A DNA stretch of 33,703 nt, from contig CAUGJN010000006.1 of the NCBI GenBank assembly GCA_959599635.1, positions 1 through 33,703 of the forward strand, in the 5' to 3' direction. A model generated the notes under the pieces. The model worked only from the letters and a program-made list of their open reading frames with translations. It was not told the origin of the DNA and did not search any database. Position 1 is the first letter of the stretch. Every line of letters starts with the position of its first letter. The stretch is from an uncultured Collinsella sp. (lineage in GTDB: Bacteria > Actinomycetota > Coriobacteriia > Coriobacteriales > Coriobacteriaceae). This document shows, piece by piece, positions 22,257 through 30,759 of the stretch. The position numbers were made by a program, and so were the translations under genes.

Positions 22257-24106
22257 GAAAGATCACTCTCCGTATAGGTTCTTTGGTATCCGAGCAAATA
22301 TAGGCATATCCCAACGATTATAGAGGATAGGGTTCCCGCAACCGCCGCCTTGACGACGACCGCGGCCGCAAGGCTGGCAATTTCCATATGGTGTGCAAGA
22401 CAGAGCGACGCCGCGGAGCCAATTCCGCAGCCGGCGATGGCAGCGATTGCAGTCAGGTTCGAGCCCTGCTCGGCACGCTTGGCATGGGCGTTGAGCAGCA
22501 GAGATGTCAGTGCAGCTGTCGCCGCGACGAGCACGACGGCAGCCCAGAAGAGCATGTCTCCCAGCGCCGCGGCAACATCGCCGAGCCCCAGCACGCCTCC
22601 GGCGGAAAGCGCAACCGTAGCCAGGCGGCCAAAAAGCGCGCCCATCCCCGTGGCGGCCGCGGCGCTTGCCGGGCCGAGCCAAAAGGCCGCGATGCCAGCG
22701 GCGACCCCGGCGGCAAGGAGGACGTCGCCCGTTAGACAGCCAAGTGCCACCGCGCAGGTGAGCGCCGCGCTCGCGGCCGCCTCGGTGCGTCCCCAGGCAA
22801 TCCACCAACCGGACATGGCGGCGGCAAAAATGACTGCGACCGGCAGCATCGACAGGATGCCCTGCGCCTGCATAGTGGCGTTGGACATGAGCACCAAAAA
22901 GCCCACGGCCGAGATGGCCGAGCCAATCTGCGGGGCCAGGCCGGCGGCCGCCCCAATCGCGATGGCCGCGGCAATAAGTCCGGGAAGTGCCGCGACGCCA
23001 GCCGTCTGCATGAGCAAAAAGCTAAAGGCACCACACGCTAGCGCCGAGATGGCGCGCATGGTGTAATCGCGCGCGTGGCTCCAGCGCGTGCCGGCCCAGC
23101 CGAGTGCGGGGTCGACCTCGATGGTGTCGTCCTCATAGGGCAACGATTCGATATCGTCTGCCGCGCGCTCGTCATCCGACAGCTCGCCCACCATCTGCTC
23201 CAGGCTGCGACGGCCCTCGCGCACGCTGCCCAAGCCGGCGAGCAGCTGGTCGCAAAATGCCTCGATGCTGCTGGGGCGGTCTTGCGGCATGGGGGAGAGG
23301 GCGCTCATGAGCGCAGCCTCGGCTCCCGGGGGAAAGTGCGGGATGAGCTCGCTGGGGTAGGTGGCGCCACCGATGATACGGCCGAGCGAGTCGCCGGGCG
23401 TGGCGGCCATAAAGGGAGCGCTGCCGCACAGGCCCTCGTAGATCACACAGGCGAGGGCAAAGACATCGGCGCGCTCGTCAACCGTGCCAGTCTCGATATC
23501 GAGCTGCTCGGGCGGCATGTAGCCGATGGTGCCGCCGCGCGAGCCGCCAAAGCCGCCGGCAGACGACAGCCGCGCCATGCCAAAGTCGGTGAGCTTTACA
23601 TTGCCCGAGTGGTCGATGAGCACGTTGGCGGGCTTAATATCCAGGTGGAGCACGCCGTTGCTATGGGCGAAGGTGAGCGCCTGGCCCAGCGCGTCGGCAA
23701 TTGCCGCGGCCTCGTCAAAGGTAAGCGAATGGCCATCCACGCGATGCAAAAACTCGGCTAGGGACATGCCGTCGACATATTCCATGACAAGGTAGGCATA
23801 GGCGGTATCGTGCGTAAAGTCGATAACCTGCACGATATTGGGATGTTGAAGCATGGCGGCGGTGTGTGCCTCGCGCAGGACATCCATGATGTCGCTGGCG
23901 GGCATGCCGGCACTGCTTGTGAGGGGGATGCGCTTAATGGCGACGCGACGGCGCAGGTGCGTGTCGCGGCAAATCTCGATGGAGCCAAAACCGCCGGTCG
24001 CGAGCGTCTCGAGCGGCTGGAACCGCTTGAGCAGCTCGCGAGAGCTGGTGCCCTCCAAGGGAACGTCCGGCGAGAACCGGGCGGTATGTTGCGAGAAAAG
24101 CGGCAT
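22253..24106 (-). CDS. Polytopic membrane Ser/Thr protein kinase (non-RD)
   Basis: A 617-residue protein at the head of the operon, in the slot of pknA. The kinase domain (about 30-290) has LATGGFGSIE, catalytic Lys58 (VAIKRI), Glu79, HLDIKPAN (154-161), DFG (174-176) and PPE. The usual HRD Arg is Leu, so it lacks the arginine that normally contacts a phosphorylated activation loop. A linker is followed by about eight hydrophobic segments from residue 350 to 600 and a short cytoplasmic end. There is no PASTA domain. ATG 24106 follows GAGGG at 7 nt; TTG 24112 is less likely. The multi-helix C-terminus suggests sensing within the membrane, which is inference. Confidence 0.9.
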   Translation of the reverse strand: MPLFSQHTARFSPDVPLEGTSSRELLKRFQPLETLATGGFGSIEICRDTHLRRRVAIKRIPLTSSAGMPASDIMDVLREAHTAAMLQHPNIVQVIDFTHDTAYAYLVMEYVDGMSLAEFLHRVDGHSLTFDEAAAIADALGQALTFAHSNGVLHLDIKPANVLIDHSGNVKLTDFGMARLSSAGGFGGSRGGTIGYMPPEQLDIETGTVDERADVFALACVIYEGLCGSAPFMAATPGDSLGRIIGGATYPSELIPHFPPGAEAALMSALSPMPQDRPSSIEAFCDQLLAGLGSVREGRRSLEQMVGELSDDERAADDIESLPYEDDTIEVDPALGWAGTRWSHARDYTMRAISALACGAFSFLLMQTAGVAALPGLIAAAIAIGAAAGLAPQIGSAISAVGFLVLMSNATMQAQGILSMLPVAVIFAAAMSGWWIAWGRTEAAASAALTCAVALGCLTGDVLLAAGVAAGIAAFWLGPASAAAATGMGALFGRLATVALSAGGVLGLGDVAAALGDMLFWAAVVLVAATAALTSLLLNAHAKRAEQGSNLTAIAAIAGCGIGSAASLCLAHHMEIASLAAAVVVKAAVAGTLSSIIVGICLYLLGYQRTYTESDLS

Positions 24107-24248
24107 GGCCAACCCTCGTGCGTTTAAAGTTCGTTTGCGAGCGGCAGGCGCGGAGCCGAGCCGTTCGCGGTGGCATAGATGCTGCTAGTTTAGCACGCTC
24201 GGGCGCATGGTGAAGGTAGCGGGGCGAGGTGGCCTGTCTGACTTGGCC

Positions 24249-24965
24249 TTAGCGCTTCTTCTTGTTCTTCTTCTGCTTGCACTGCTTGGGAGCGTCCTTT
24301 TTGGGCTGGTCACCTTGTTTGGCTTCGGCAGCGGCCTTTTCGGCCTTCATCTTCTTGCGCTTGGTCTCGATGCGGAGTTTTTTGTTGATGCGCGCCTTGA
24401 GGAAGGAGCCAAACTGCTCGGCATCACCACGCACAAAGGTGTCCTTAGGGATCGTCACGCCCTGGTCGGCGAACATGGCCACAAAGATGCGCTCGCCGTC
24501 GAGTACGTGGTCGAGCTTCTCAAACGGGAAGAACTGCGACTTGCCGCTCTTGCCCCAGACCATCAGGCCGTCCTCGTTGACGGCGACGCGGCGGTAGCGG
24601 CCGCCCATGGACTCGTCTGCCTCGACGGCTTCGATAAAGTCGCGCGCGAGCGTATGGTGCAGATTTTTGCTCCACCAGGCCAAAAAGGCGCCGAACACGA
24701 TCAGGACGACGCCGAACTTGATCCAGCTGCCGCCGGCCACCAGCATGCCAATACCCAGCAGGGCGGCAATGGCGGCGGCGACGTACAGGGAGCCGCGGCG
24801 CTTGGGCGAGGCAACCAAGCGGGCGAAATCGGTGACGAGGTCGTTTTCGTACTGATACTCGTTAAGGTACAGGATGCCGTCATCGGCTGCTGCCTGCGCC
24901 TCGAGCGCGACCTCGACCTGGTCGGCTGCTTCGGAGGGAACGAGGTTGCTCTCTGCGTCTGCCAT
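24249..24965 (-). CDS. YcxB-like membrane protein
   Basis: A 238-residue protein of unknown role. The acidic N-terminus (1-70) precedes two membrane helices at about 80-115 (SLYVAAAIAALLGIGMLVAG, then IKFGVVLIVFGAFLAWW). The cytoplasmic part resembles YcxB domains (FFPFEKLDHVLDGERIFVA, VTIPKDTFVRGD), with a very Lys-rich tail (KQCKQKKNKKKR). AGGAG lies 10 nt before ATG 24965. It stops 142 nt upstream of the kinase operon on the same strand, so cotranscription is possible. The gap contains a short palindrome (TGCTAGTTTAGCA, 24183-24195) and no gene. The YcxB assignment is from pattern memory. Confidence 0.75.
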   Translation of the reverse strand: MADAESNLVPSEAADQVEVALEAQAAADDGILYLNEYQYENDLVTDFARLVASPKRRGSLYVAAAIAALLGIGMLVAGGSWIKFGVVLIVFGAFLAWWSKNLHHTLARDFIEAVEADESMGGRYRRVAVNEDGLMVWGKSGKSQFFPFEKLDHVLDGERIFVAMFADQGVTIPKDTFVRGDAEQFGSFLKARINKKLRIETKRKKMKAEKAAAEAKQGDQPKKDAPKQCKQKKNKKKR

Positions 24966-25080
24966 GCTCTTTGGACTCCTATCGCGGCGGGCTCGCCGTA
25001 CGGGTTATTATGAATGCAGTATGCCGTGCGACCGCATGGCCGCCGCGGCAACAAGACTCAGTATACCCGGGGGAGCACCC

Positions 25081-27531
25081 ATGGAATCGTTGTACCGAAA
25101 GTATCGCCCGCTCACCTTCGACTCCGTGGTGGGCCAGCAGCATATCGTCTCGACGCTCGAGCACGCCATCACCGAGGGGCGCCTGTCCCACGCGTACCTG
25201 TTCTGCGGTCCGCGCGGCACGGGCAAGACCACCATGGCGCGCATTCTTGCCAAGGCGCTACTCTGTCGCAATGCCGAGGCGGCGCGCGCCGAGGGCGCGA
25301 GCGGCTGCATGCCCGACGGCACCTGTGAGGAATGCGAGCTCATCGCCGAGGGCAACCACCCAGACGTCTACGAGCTCGATGCCGCAAGCCGTACCGGCGT
25401 AGACAACGTGCGCGAGGAGATCATCAACTCCGTCAACTTTGCCCCGGTGCGCGGCAAGTACAAGATCTATATCATCGACGAGGTCCACATGCTCACGACG
25501 GCGGCGTTTAACGCGCTGCTCAAGACGCTCGAGGAGCCGCCGGCGCACGTGATCTTTGTGCTGTGCACTACCGACCCGCAAAAGATTCTGGAGACAATCC
25601 TCTCGCGCTGCCAGCGTTTCGATTTCCACCGCATCGGTAACGAGGATATCGAGCGCCGTCTGGCATACGTGTGCGAGCAGGAGGGCTTCGACTACGACGA
25701 CGAGGCGCTTGCCATCGTGGCACGCCATGCCAAGGGCGGCATGCGCGACGCGCTCTCCACGCTGGAGCAGCTGAGCGTCTTTGGCAACGGCACCGTGCAT
25801 GCGGACGATGCCCGCTCGCTTTTGGGCGAAGTTTCGGACCAGATTCTGGGCGAGTTTGCGCGTGCCATTGCCGATCGTGATGTCGCCGAGCTGTATGGGC
25901 TCATTCGCACGCAGGTCGAGGAAGGCAATGACCTGCTTGAGCTGACGCGCGACCTGGTGGCGCATGTGCGCGATGTGTACGTGGCCTGCGTTGCCGGCGC
26001 CCGCGCCGAGCTGTTTGAGGGCGGGGCCGAGCAGGCCGAGGCGCTTGCTGCCGAGGCCGATGCCTTTGGCGAGCATCCTGCCGATCGTTTGGCTCGCGTG
26101 CTGACGGTGCTCGACGATGCCGCCTTGGAGATGAGGGGCGCGAGCGACGTGCGCCTGGTGCTCGAGATCGCCTGCACCCGCCTGGCACGTCCCGAGGCCG
26201 ATCTGACCATTGAGGCCCTGGCCGAGCGCGTGGCGCGCTTGGAGGCCATGGTTGCCAACGCCGCCGTTCCGGCGAGCGTGGCTGCTGCTCAAGCGAGTGC
26301 GTCTGCGGCTGTCGTGGCTGCACCTGCGACGACACAGCAACCGACGCTGATCTCGGGTGCCCGAGCTGCTACTCCTGCGGCGACCGCCGCCCCCGCTGCT
26401 ACGTCCGCGCATCAGGGTGGCATGCCTTGGGACCGCGGCGCTGCTGTTCCAGCTGCCCAGCCTGCGCCCAAGTCCGCGGCTCCGGCTCCCGCGTCCAAAC
26501 CTGTAACGCCTGCGCCTCAACCCGTTACGGCTCCCGCGCCTGCTGCATCGACCGTGCCGGTGTCCAAGCCCAACACTGCCGCTCAGGTTGCTGCCGCCGG
26601 CGCCGCCGAGACCCCCGCGGTCGAGGATGCCGGTGAGCTCCAGCGCAAATGGGCCGAGGTCGTCGAACGCGTCAAGGCCCGTCAGGCCTCCTACGCAGGG
26701 CTTTTGCTCAATGCCCGCGCCACGTCAGATGACGGCTCCAAGCTCACGGTCTCGTTCCCCGCGGGCTCGACCTTTGCCATCAAGATGCTCGGTCGCGCCG
26801 ACACGCAGTCGGTGGTCCTGCCGACGGTCTGCGCGGTCTTCGGTCGTCGTACCGTCGACTATGTCCTGGATGGGGGTGGCACGCCGGCTCCTCAACATGA
26901 GGAGCATTCTCCATCTGCACGGGCTGCGGCATCTGCGGACCCGCAACCCGTGTCCTCGGCGGTCCCTGCATCCTCGAGCGCCAGCGCGACGCAGCCAAAA
27001 GCGGCACCGGTAGCGGCACCGACCCCGTCGGCGCCTGAACCCGCTGCGCCCAAACCGGCTGTTCCGATCCCCGCGCCTGCGCCCAAGTCATCCGACCTGG
27101 CCAAGGCCCCCTGGCTGCGCTCCGACAACCCCGCCGGCGCTCCTGCCACGGGCAAGCTCCCGACCGAGCCCGCACCCCGAGCGCCCGAGCGCGCGTCCGC
27201 TCCCACGGCTCAGCCCGCCGCGCCGCCTGCGCCGTGGGAATCCGAGCAGGTTCCCTACGACGATGCCATGGTCGGCGGTTTTGCTGCCGATGCCGGCGGG
27301 GACGATCTGCCCCCGTTCGACGTGCCGGGTGCGGCGTCCGCGCCCAAGCCCGCTGCAACTGCCCCCAAAGAGGAGGACGCTCCTGCGGCTCCCTGGGAGT
27401 CCAACCCCGGCGCGGGCAGCCCCTTCGGCCATCAGGGCGCAGCCCCAAGCATCCCGCAGACCGAGGACGAGGCCAAAGCCCTCATCCGCAGTGTCTTCGG
27501 CCAGTCCACCATCTTCAAACCGGTGGAGTAG
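25081..27531 (+). CDS. dnaX: DNA polymerase III subunit gamma/tau
   Basis: An 816-residue clamp-loader ATPase. It begins MESLYRKYRPLTFDSVVGQQ, the standard DnaX start, with GGGGGA upstream; longer in-frame starts are rejected. Walker A is GPRGTGKTT (43-51), followed by a zinc site (Cys62, 76, 82, 85), Walker B DEVHML (133-138) and sensor SRC (about 174-176). Domain III ends near residue 400. The remainder is mostly two Pro/Ala-rich linkers (about 400-515 and 605-800) around a folded tau-like part (ELQRKWAEVVERVKARQASY). The C-terminus is IRSVFGQSTIFKPVE. No slippery A-run for a gamma frameshift was seen. It belongs to the common dnaX-ybaB-recR neighbourhood. Confidence 0.96.
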   Translation: MESLYRKYRPLTFDSVVGQQHIVSTLEHAITEGRLSHAYLFCGPRGTGKTTMARILAKALLCRNAEAARAEGASGCMPDGTCEECELIAEGNHPDVYELDAASRTGVDNVREEIINSVNFAPVRGKYKIYIIDEVHMLTTAAFNALLKTLEEPPAHVIFVLCTTDPQKILETILSRCQRFDFHRIGNEDIERRLAYVCEQEGFDYDDEALAIVARHAKGGMRDALSTLEQLSVFGNGTVHADDARSLLGEVSDQILGEFARAIADRDVAELYGLIRTQVEEGNDLLELTRDLVAHVRDVYVACVAGARAELFEGGAEQAEALAAEADAFGEHPADRLARVLTVLDDAALEMRGASDVRLVLEIACTRLARPEADLTIEALAERVARLEAMVANAAVPASVAAAQASASAAVVAAPATTQQPTLISGARAATPAATAAPAATSAHQGGMPWDRGAAVPAAQPAPKSAAPAPASKPVTPAPQPVTAPAPAASTVPVSKPNTAAQVAAAGAAETPAVEDAGELQRKWAEVVERVKARQASYAGLLLNARATSDDGSKLTVSFPAGSTFAIKMLGRADTQSVVLPTVCAVFGRRTVDYVLDGGGTPAPQHEEHSPSARAAASADPQPVSSAVPASSSASATQPKAAPVAAPTPSAPEPAAPKPAVPIPAPAPKSSDLAKAPWLRSDNPAGAPATGKLPTEPAPRAPERASAPTAQPAAPPAPWESEQVPYDDAMVGGFAADAGGDDLPPFDVPGAASAPKPAATAPKEEDAPAAPWESNPGAGSPFGHQGAAPSIPQTEDEAKALIRSVFGQSTIFKPVE

Positions 27532-27544
27532 CTGCGCGGGCGGG

Positions 27545-27550
27545 TATACT
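27545..27550 (+). promoter_or_regulatory. Possible -10 box for the small ORF after dnaX
   Basis: TATACT lies 13 nt after the dnaX stop and about 35 nt before the next start codon. No clear -35 is present, so the call is tentative. Confidence 0.3.
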
Positions 27551-27585
27551 GCTCAAGAAGAGACCTCTTTGAACGGAGCGAGCTT

Positions 27586-27846
27586 ATGATGTGGGAATAT
27601 GTCCGTCTTGAGGACGATACGCAAATCTCGTATTCCGAAGTCCGCGAGGACAACACGGTGAAGGTCGTTGTGGAGCGCCCACGCGATTGGGGCTTTGACA
27701 CGGCGGAGTGTATCTTACCGGCATTTAATTGGGTGTCGCACGAGGGATTTAGCGAAGCGGACCTCAAAGAGCTCGATGATTTTGTGCGTAACAACGCCCC
27801 GCTCATCTTGCGTTTTGCTTGCGAAGGCGGACGAGCCTATGCCTAG
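27586..27846 (+). CDS. Small hypothetical protein
   Basis: An 86-residue soluble protein beginning MMWEYVRLEDDTQISYSEV, with no family I recognise. It is rich in acidic and aromatic residues and has no membrane segment or signal. Predicted strands in the first half (QISYSEVREDNTVKVVVERP) precede a helical part (SEADLKELDDFVRNNAPLIL). GGAGCGAG lies just upstream, and the start may be ATG 27586 or 27589. It follows dnaX by 54 nt and converges with the minus-strand gene ending at 27869. Confidence 0.7.
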   Translation: MMWEYVRLEDDTQISYSEVREDNTVKVVVERPRDWGFDTAECILPAFNWVSHEGFSEADLKELDDFVRNNAPLILRFACEGGRAYA

Positions 27847-27868
27847 TCTTTTCCGACTCGGTCATACA

Positions 27869-28336
27869 TCACTTTCTTTTGTCCGGGCGCATCTGTATTT
27901 CGGACATGTGTAGTGTGGTGCCGCGTATCTCGCATTCGAGCAGGCAGGTACGCGACGGTCGTCCTAGAGTGCTGAGGTCGACACGATACGTCGCACGGCT
28001 GTCCGTGCGCTCGACTTGCATGGCGCTGGCGGTTGCTCCGATTGTCAAAAAAGAGCCTGGCTCGGCATCGACAATCTTGGAATCTTTTATCTTGACCTTG
28101 AGCTCTTGGTAGAGGGACGGGCTGTTGTAGTAAATGGTTCGGGTTCCGTCGGCGCACTCATCGGTCGTCTCCCATTTGACGACGGGCTGGTCCGAGCCGG
28201 CTACCAGCAGTTCTGCTCCAAAAGCTACAGCATGGGTGATGACAACCAGCAATGCCCAGCCGACAAAGAGATAGAGAACCACATATGCAACGGGGCGTTT
28301 TGAGCGGATGTTTTGGAGCATGTCGGGGGCATTCAC
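27869..28336 (-). CDS. Membrane-anchored small extracytoplasmic protein
   Basis: A 155-residue protein of unknown function. GTG 28336 is favoured because GGAGGT lies 4 nt upstream. A basic start (LQNIRSKRPVAY) leads into one membrane helix (about 17-38, VVLYLFVGWALLVVITHAVA), followed by an exported domain with two cysteine-bearing stretches (DECADGTRTIYY and TCLLECEIRG), possibly disulfide linked. It is convergent with the preceding small ORF and divergent from ybaB, so it interrupts the dnaX-ybaB-recR order on the opposite strand. Confidence 0.72.
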   Translation of the reverse strand: MNAPDMLQNIRSKRPVAYVVLYLFVGWALLVVITHAVAFGAELLVAGSDQPVVKWETTDECADGTRTIYYNSPSLYQELKVKIKDSKIVDAEPGSFLTIGATASAMQVERTDSRATYRVDLSTLGRPSRTCLLECEIRGTTLHMSEIQMRPDKRK

Positions 28337-28676
28337 GGGGCACCTCCAAATTGCTGTCTGTGACAATCAAATTATACCCTGCCGTCATGCGCGCCACCTC
28401 GAGCAGCGGTTCGGCATTTAGCCATTTAGTGGTACGCATAAAATGTTGGATTACGGCTCTACAAGATTTAGCTTTCAATATTATGCAGATGCGAATTATT
28501 CAACTCTGCATAATCTTTGGGCGCTGCTTGCGCTCCAGGACATGTATATCGACTGAGGTAGCGTGTCCGCCCCGCTTGCTGGCCTCGCGCCGTGGTACGA
28601 TTTTTGAGTTTGAAAGTCCCGCCGCGCTCCGGCTGCCCTTGCAGCTCGGCGTGCGGCCGCACGTAAAGGAGCCATC
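28337..28676. promoter_or_regulatory. 340-bp divergent intergenic region with a 35-bp dyad
   Basis: This region separates the anchored-protein gene (-) from ybaB (+). Its middle is AT-rich. A dyad at 28480-28514 has perfect 10-bp arms (ATTATGCAGA at 28480-28489, TCTGCATAAT at 28505-28514) and a concentric inner palindrome GAATTATTC (28493-28501). It looks like an operator. TACGAT (28596-28601) is a possible -10 for ybaB, but its -35 is poor. AAAGGAGCC precedes the ybaB ATG. No gene was seen. Confidence 0.55.
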
Positions 28677-28997
28677 ATGGCCGGTATGAACATGCAGCAG
28701 ATGATGAAGCAGGCCCGCAAGATGCAGGAGCAGCTTGCCGCCGCGCAGGAGAATCTCAAGTCCCAGACCGTCGACGCCTCTGCCGGCGGCGGCATGGTCA
28801 AGGTGACCGTTAACGGCGAGATGGAGCTCGTCAACCTCACCATCGACCCCGATGCCCTCGATCCCGAGGACGTCGATATGCTGCAGGACATGATCATGGC
28901 TGCTGTCAACGAGGCCGTTCGCGGCGTCAACGAGCTCGCCAACAAGCAGATGGGCGCCATCACCGGTGGCCTCAACATCCCGGGCATGCCGTTCTAA
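28677..28997 (+). CDS. ybaB: YbaB/EbfC nucleoid-associated protein
   Basis: A 106-residue DNA-binding protein of the YbaB/EbfC family. It begins MAGMNMQQMMKQARKMQEQL, a helix typical of the family, then has VDASAGGGMVKVTVNGEME and ends with the NKQMGAITGGL segment. The length is normal. AAAGGAGCC ends 4 nt before ATG 28677. RecR follows after 13 nt, so the two are cotranscribed; the family is almost always next to dnaX and recR and is thought to act in nucleoid organisation or repair. Confidence 0.95.
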   Translation: MAGMNMQQMMKQARKMQEQLAAAQENLKSQTVDASAGGGMVKVTVNGEMELVNLTIDPDALDPEDVDMLQDMIMAAVNEAVRGVNELANKQMGAITGGLNIPGMPF

Positions 28998-29010
28998 GAC
29001 ACGCATATAT

Positions 29011-29607
29011 ATGAGTGCGAATCACAGTCTGCAAAAACTGCTCGATGAGCTGGGTCGTCTGCCGGGCATTGGTCCCAAGTCGGCCCAGCGCATCGCCTAT
29101 TACCTGCTCGAGGCCGATGCCGAGGAGGCCCGCCGCTTGGCCGAGGCCATCCTGGAGGTCAAGCAGGAGGTCCACTTTTGCAGCCGTTGCTTTAACTACG
29201 CCACGGCCGACGAGTGCTCCATCTGCCAGGACCCGATGCGCGATACCACTCGCATTTGCGTGGTGGGCGAGCCGCGCGACGTCCAGGCGATTGAGCGCAC
29301 AGGCAGCTACCATGGCCTGTACCATGTGCTGGGCGGCGTGATCAGCCCCATGGACAAGATCGGTCCCGAGCAGCTGCACATCCGCGAGCTGCTGGCGCGC
29401 CTGGGCCACGAGGACATCCGCGAGGTCATTATCGCCACTAACCCCAACATTGAGGGCGAGACTACGGCGAGCTACCTTGCTCGCACCATCAAGCCATTGG
29501 GCGTTGAGGTATCGCGTCTTGCGAGCGGCCTTCCCGTGGGCGGCGACTTGGAGTATGCCGACGAGCTTACGCTTGGCCGCGCTATCGAGGCCCGCCGCGC
29601 GATCTAG
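29011..29607 (+). CDS. recR: Recombination mediator RecR
   Basis: A 198-residue RecR, which with RecF/RecO loads RecA at gaps. The N-terminal helix-hairpin-helix shows LDELGRLPGIGPKSAQRIAY. The zinc finger is CSRC...CSIC (about 56-72), and the Toprim domain starts ICVVGEPRDVQAIE with YHGLYHVLGG and the GGDLEYADELTL end. ATG 29011 matches family length; an ATG further upstream in frame would overlap ybaB. No strong ribosome site is visible, suggesting coupling to ybaB 13 nt upstream. Confidence 0.96.
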   Translation: MSANHSLQKLLDELGRLPGIGPKSAQRIAYYLLEADAEEARRLAEAILEVKQEVHFCSRCFNYATADECSICQDPMRDTTRICVVGEPRDVQAIERTGSYHGLYHVLGGVISPMDKIGPEQLHIRELLARLGHEDIREVIIATNPNIEGETTASYLARTIKPLGVEVSRLASGLPVGGDLEYADELTLGRAIEARRAI

Positions 29608-29680
29608 GCGGTGTCAGCTCCGCGGCATGTCACGTCGGTCTGCCGCACGGGGCGCTCATAATCGAGCGCGCGTTCATGCA

Positions 29681-29788
29681 TTTGTTGTGCAACAAACCTG
29701 CTTTTCATCCGCTTATCGCGTGGATGGGTCTGCTTGCACCTCGTATTTTCCCATTCGTTGCGCAACCTTTTGGGTTCGCTGATACACT
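29681..29788 (+). promoter_or_regulatory. Twin GTTGYGCAAC palindromes and possible promoter
   Basis: GTTGTGCAAC (29684-29693, inside the longer TTTGTTGTGCAACAAA) and GTTGCGCAAC (29757-29766) are palindromes 73 bp apart, about seven helical turns. The second overlaps a possible -35 (TTGCGC, 29758-29763), with GATACA (29781-29786) 17 nt downstream as a weak -10. Together they look like an operator pair for the following kinase/FHA genes. Confidence 0.45.
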
Positions 29789-29810
29789 CAAATATGGATA
29801 TGAAAGAATG

Positions 29811-29834
29811 CGCCGCTCCTGAGCGGCGTGTTTT
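29811..29834 (+). terminator. Terminator-like hairpin just before the 29851 gene
   Basis: CGCCGCTC (29811-29818) pairs with GAGCGGCG (29821-29828) around a 2-nt loop and is followed by TGTTTTTG. The ribosome site GGAGGAG and ATG 29851 come directly after. It either ends recR transcription or attenuates the next operon. Confidence 0.7.
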
Positions 29835-29850
29835 TGTTGGAGGAGAACGC

Positions 29851-30759
29851 ATGCGGCCCGGGGGCACTCAGACAAAGCGTGGCGCCACGGTGCGCATGCG
29901 ACGCCGGCTGGGCCTGGCGCCTCGGGCGTATGGGCTGCTGTCTTGCTCGCTCGTGCTGGTCATAGCCGGTGTTTCGGCTTATGGTATGACGGTGCCGTCC
30001 ATGGTGCAGGCGCATGCTGCGCGCGAGCTGCATATTGGGCGCAAGGCCAAAAGCGACTTGGGAACGACAACTGGATATGCGTGGGCGAGCGTGGTCTCGC
30101 ATGTTGTGTTCGGTGGCGACGATGCGGACAGTCCCGAAACATCGGACAACGAGGTTACGCTGGCAAACGGCAAGACCATCGTGCTCACCAACACCAAGAT
30201 CATCACGAAGCTTTCCAATAACAGCGTGGCTTCTGTCATTAACAAGGCTGAGCAGCAGAAGGAGCAGGATACGCAGCAGGCGGGTAAGCCCGGCGGCTCG
30301 GACGGGTCCGGTTCTGGCACCGGTTCGGCGGGTTCGGACGGCGGTTCCGGTTCGGGCTCCGCCTCTGGCGGTGGATCTTCGAGTGGCGGCTCGATGGACG
30401 GCGATGCCGGCGGGGGCACGGGCACGGGTGGCCTCTCGGCTGCCGAGGAGGAGAGTATCCACAGTTGGCTCGTGACCAAATACAACATGCTCGATGGCTA
30501 TGTCGCCCGCGCCAATAGCGTGGTGTCGACCTATAACGCCACGGGCGATACCGGACCGTGCGATAGCCTGGTCAATGACATGTTTGTCATCCGCGCCGAG
30601 TTTGGCCGGCAGACGTTTCCTCCCCAGTCAAAGTGGTATCGACAATTCGCCAACCTGTGGGGCTGCTACACAAACCTGTGTCAATGGGTCGGACATTACG
30701 GCGACGATAACGTCGCGCTCAACAACTTCAATAACAATGTGGCGGCGATCGCTCTATGA
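29851..30759 (+). CDS. Membrane-anchored Gly/Ser-rich extracytoplasmic protein
   Basis: A 302-residue protein without a recognised family. A basic start (KRGATVRMRRRLGLAPR) precedes one hydrophobic segment (about 26-46, YGLLSCSLVLVIAGVSAYGM), fitting a signal anchor. An exported domain with KIITKLSNNSVASVI follows, then a Gly/Ser/Asp-rich linker of about 65 residues and a C-terminal helical domain with three cysteines (GPCDSL; LWGCYTNLC). ATG 29851 follows GGAGGAG at 5 nt. Its stop overlaps the kinase start by ATGA (30756-30759), so it is translationally coupled to that kinase and may be its outer sensor or substrate, which is inference. Confidence 0.78.
   Translation: MRPGGTQTKRGATVRMRRRLGLAPRAYGLLSCSLVLVIAGVSAYGMTVPSMVQAHAARELHIGRKAKSDLGTTTGYAWASVVSHVVFGGDDADSPETSDNEVTLANGKTIVLTNTKIITKLSNNSVASVINKAEQQKEQDTQQAGKPGGSDGSGSGTGSAGSDGGSGSGSASGGGSSSGGSMDGDAGGGTGTGGLSAAEEESIHSWLVTKYNMLDGYVARANSVVSTYNATGDTGPCDSLVNDMFVIRAEFGRQTFPPQSKWYRQFANLWGCYTNLCQWVGHYGDDNVALNNFNNNVAAIAL

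Noticed and set aside
24874..25080. In-frame upstream extension of dnaX
   Set aside because: It overlaps the start of the YcxB-like gene and lacks DnaX homology; MESLYRKYRPLTF is the standard start.
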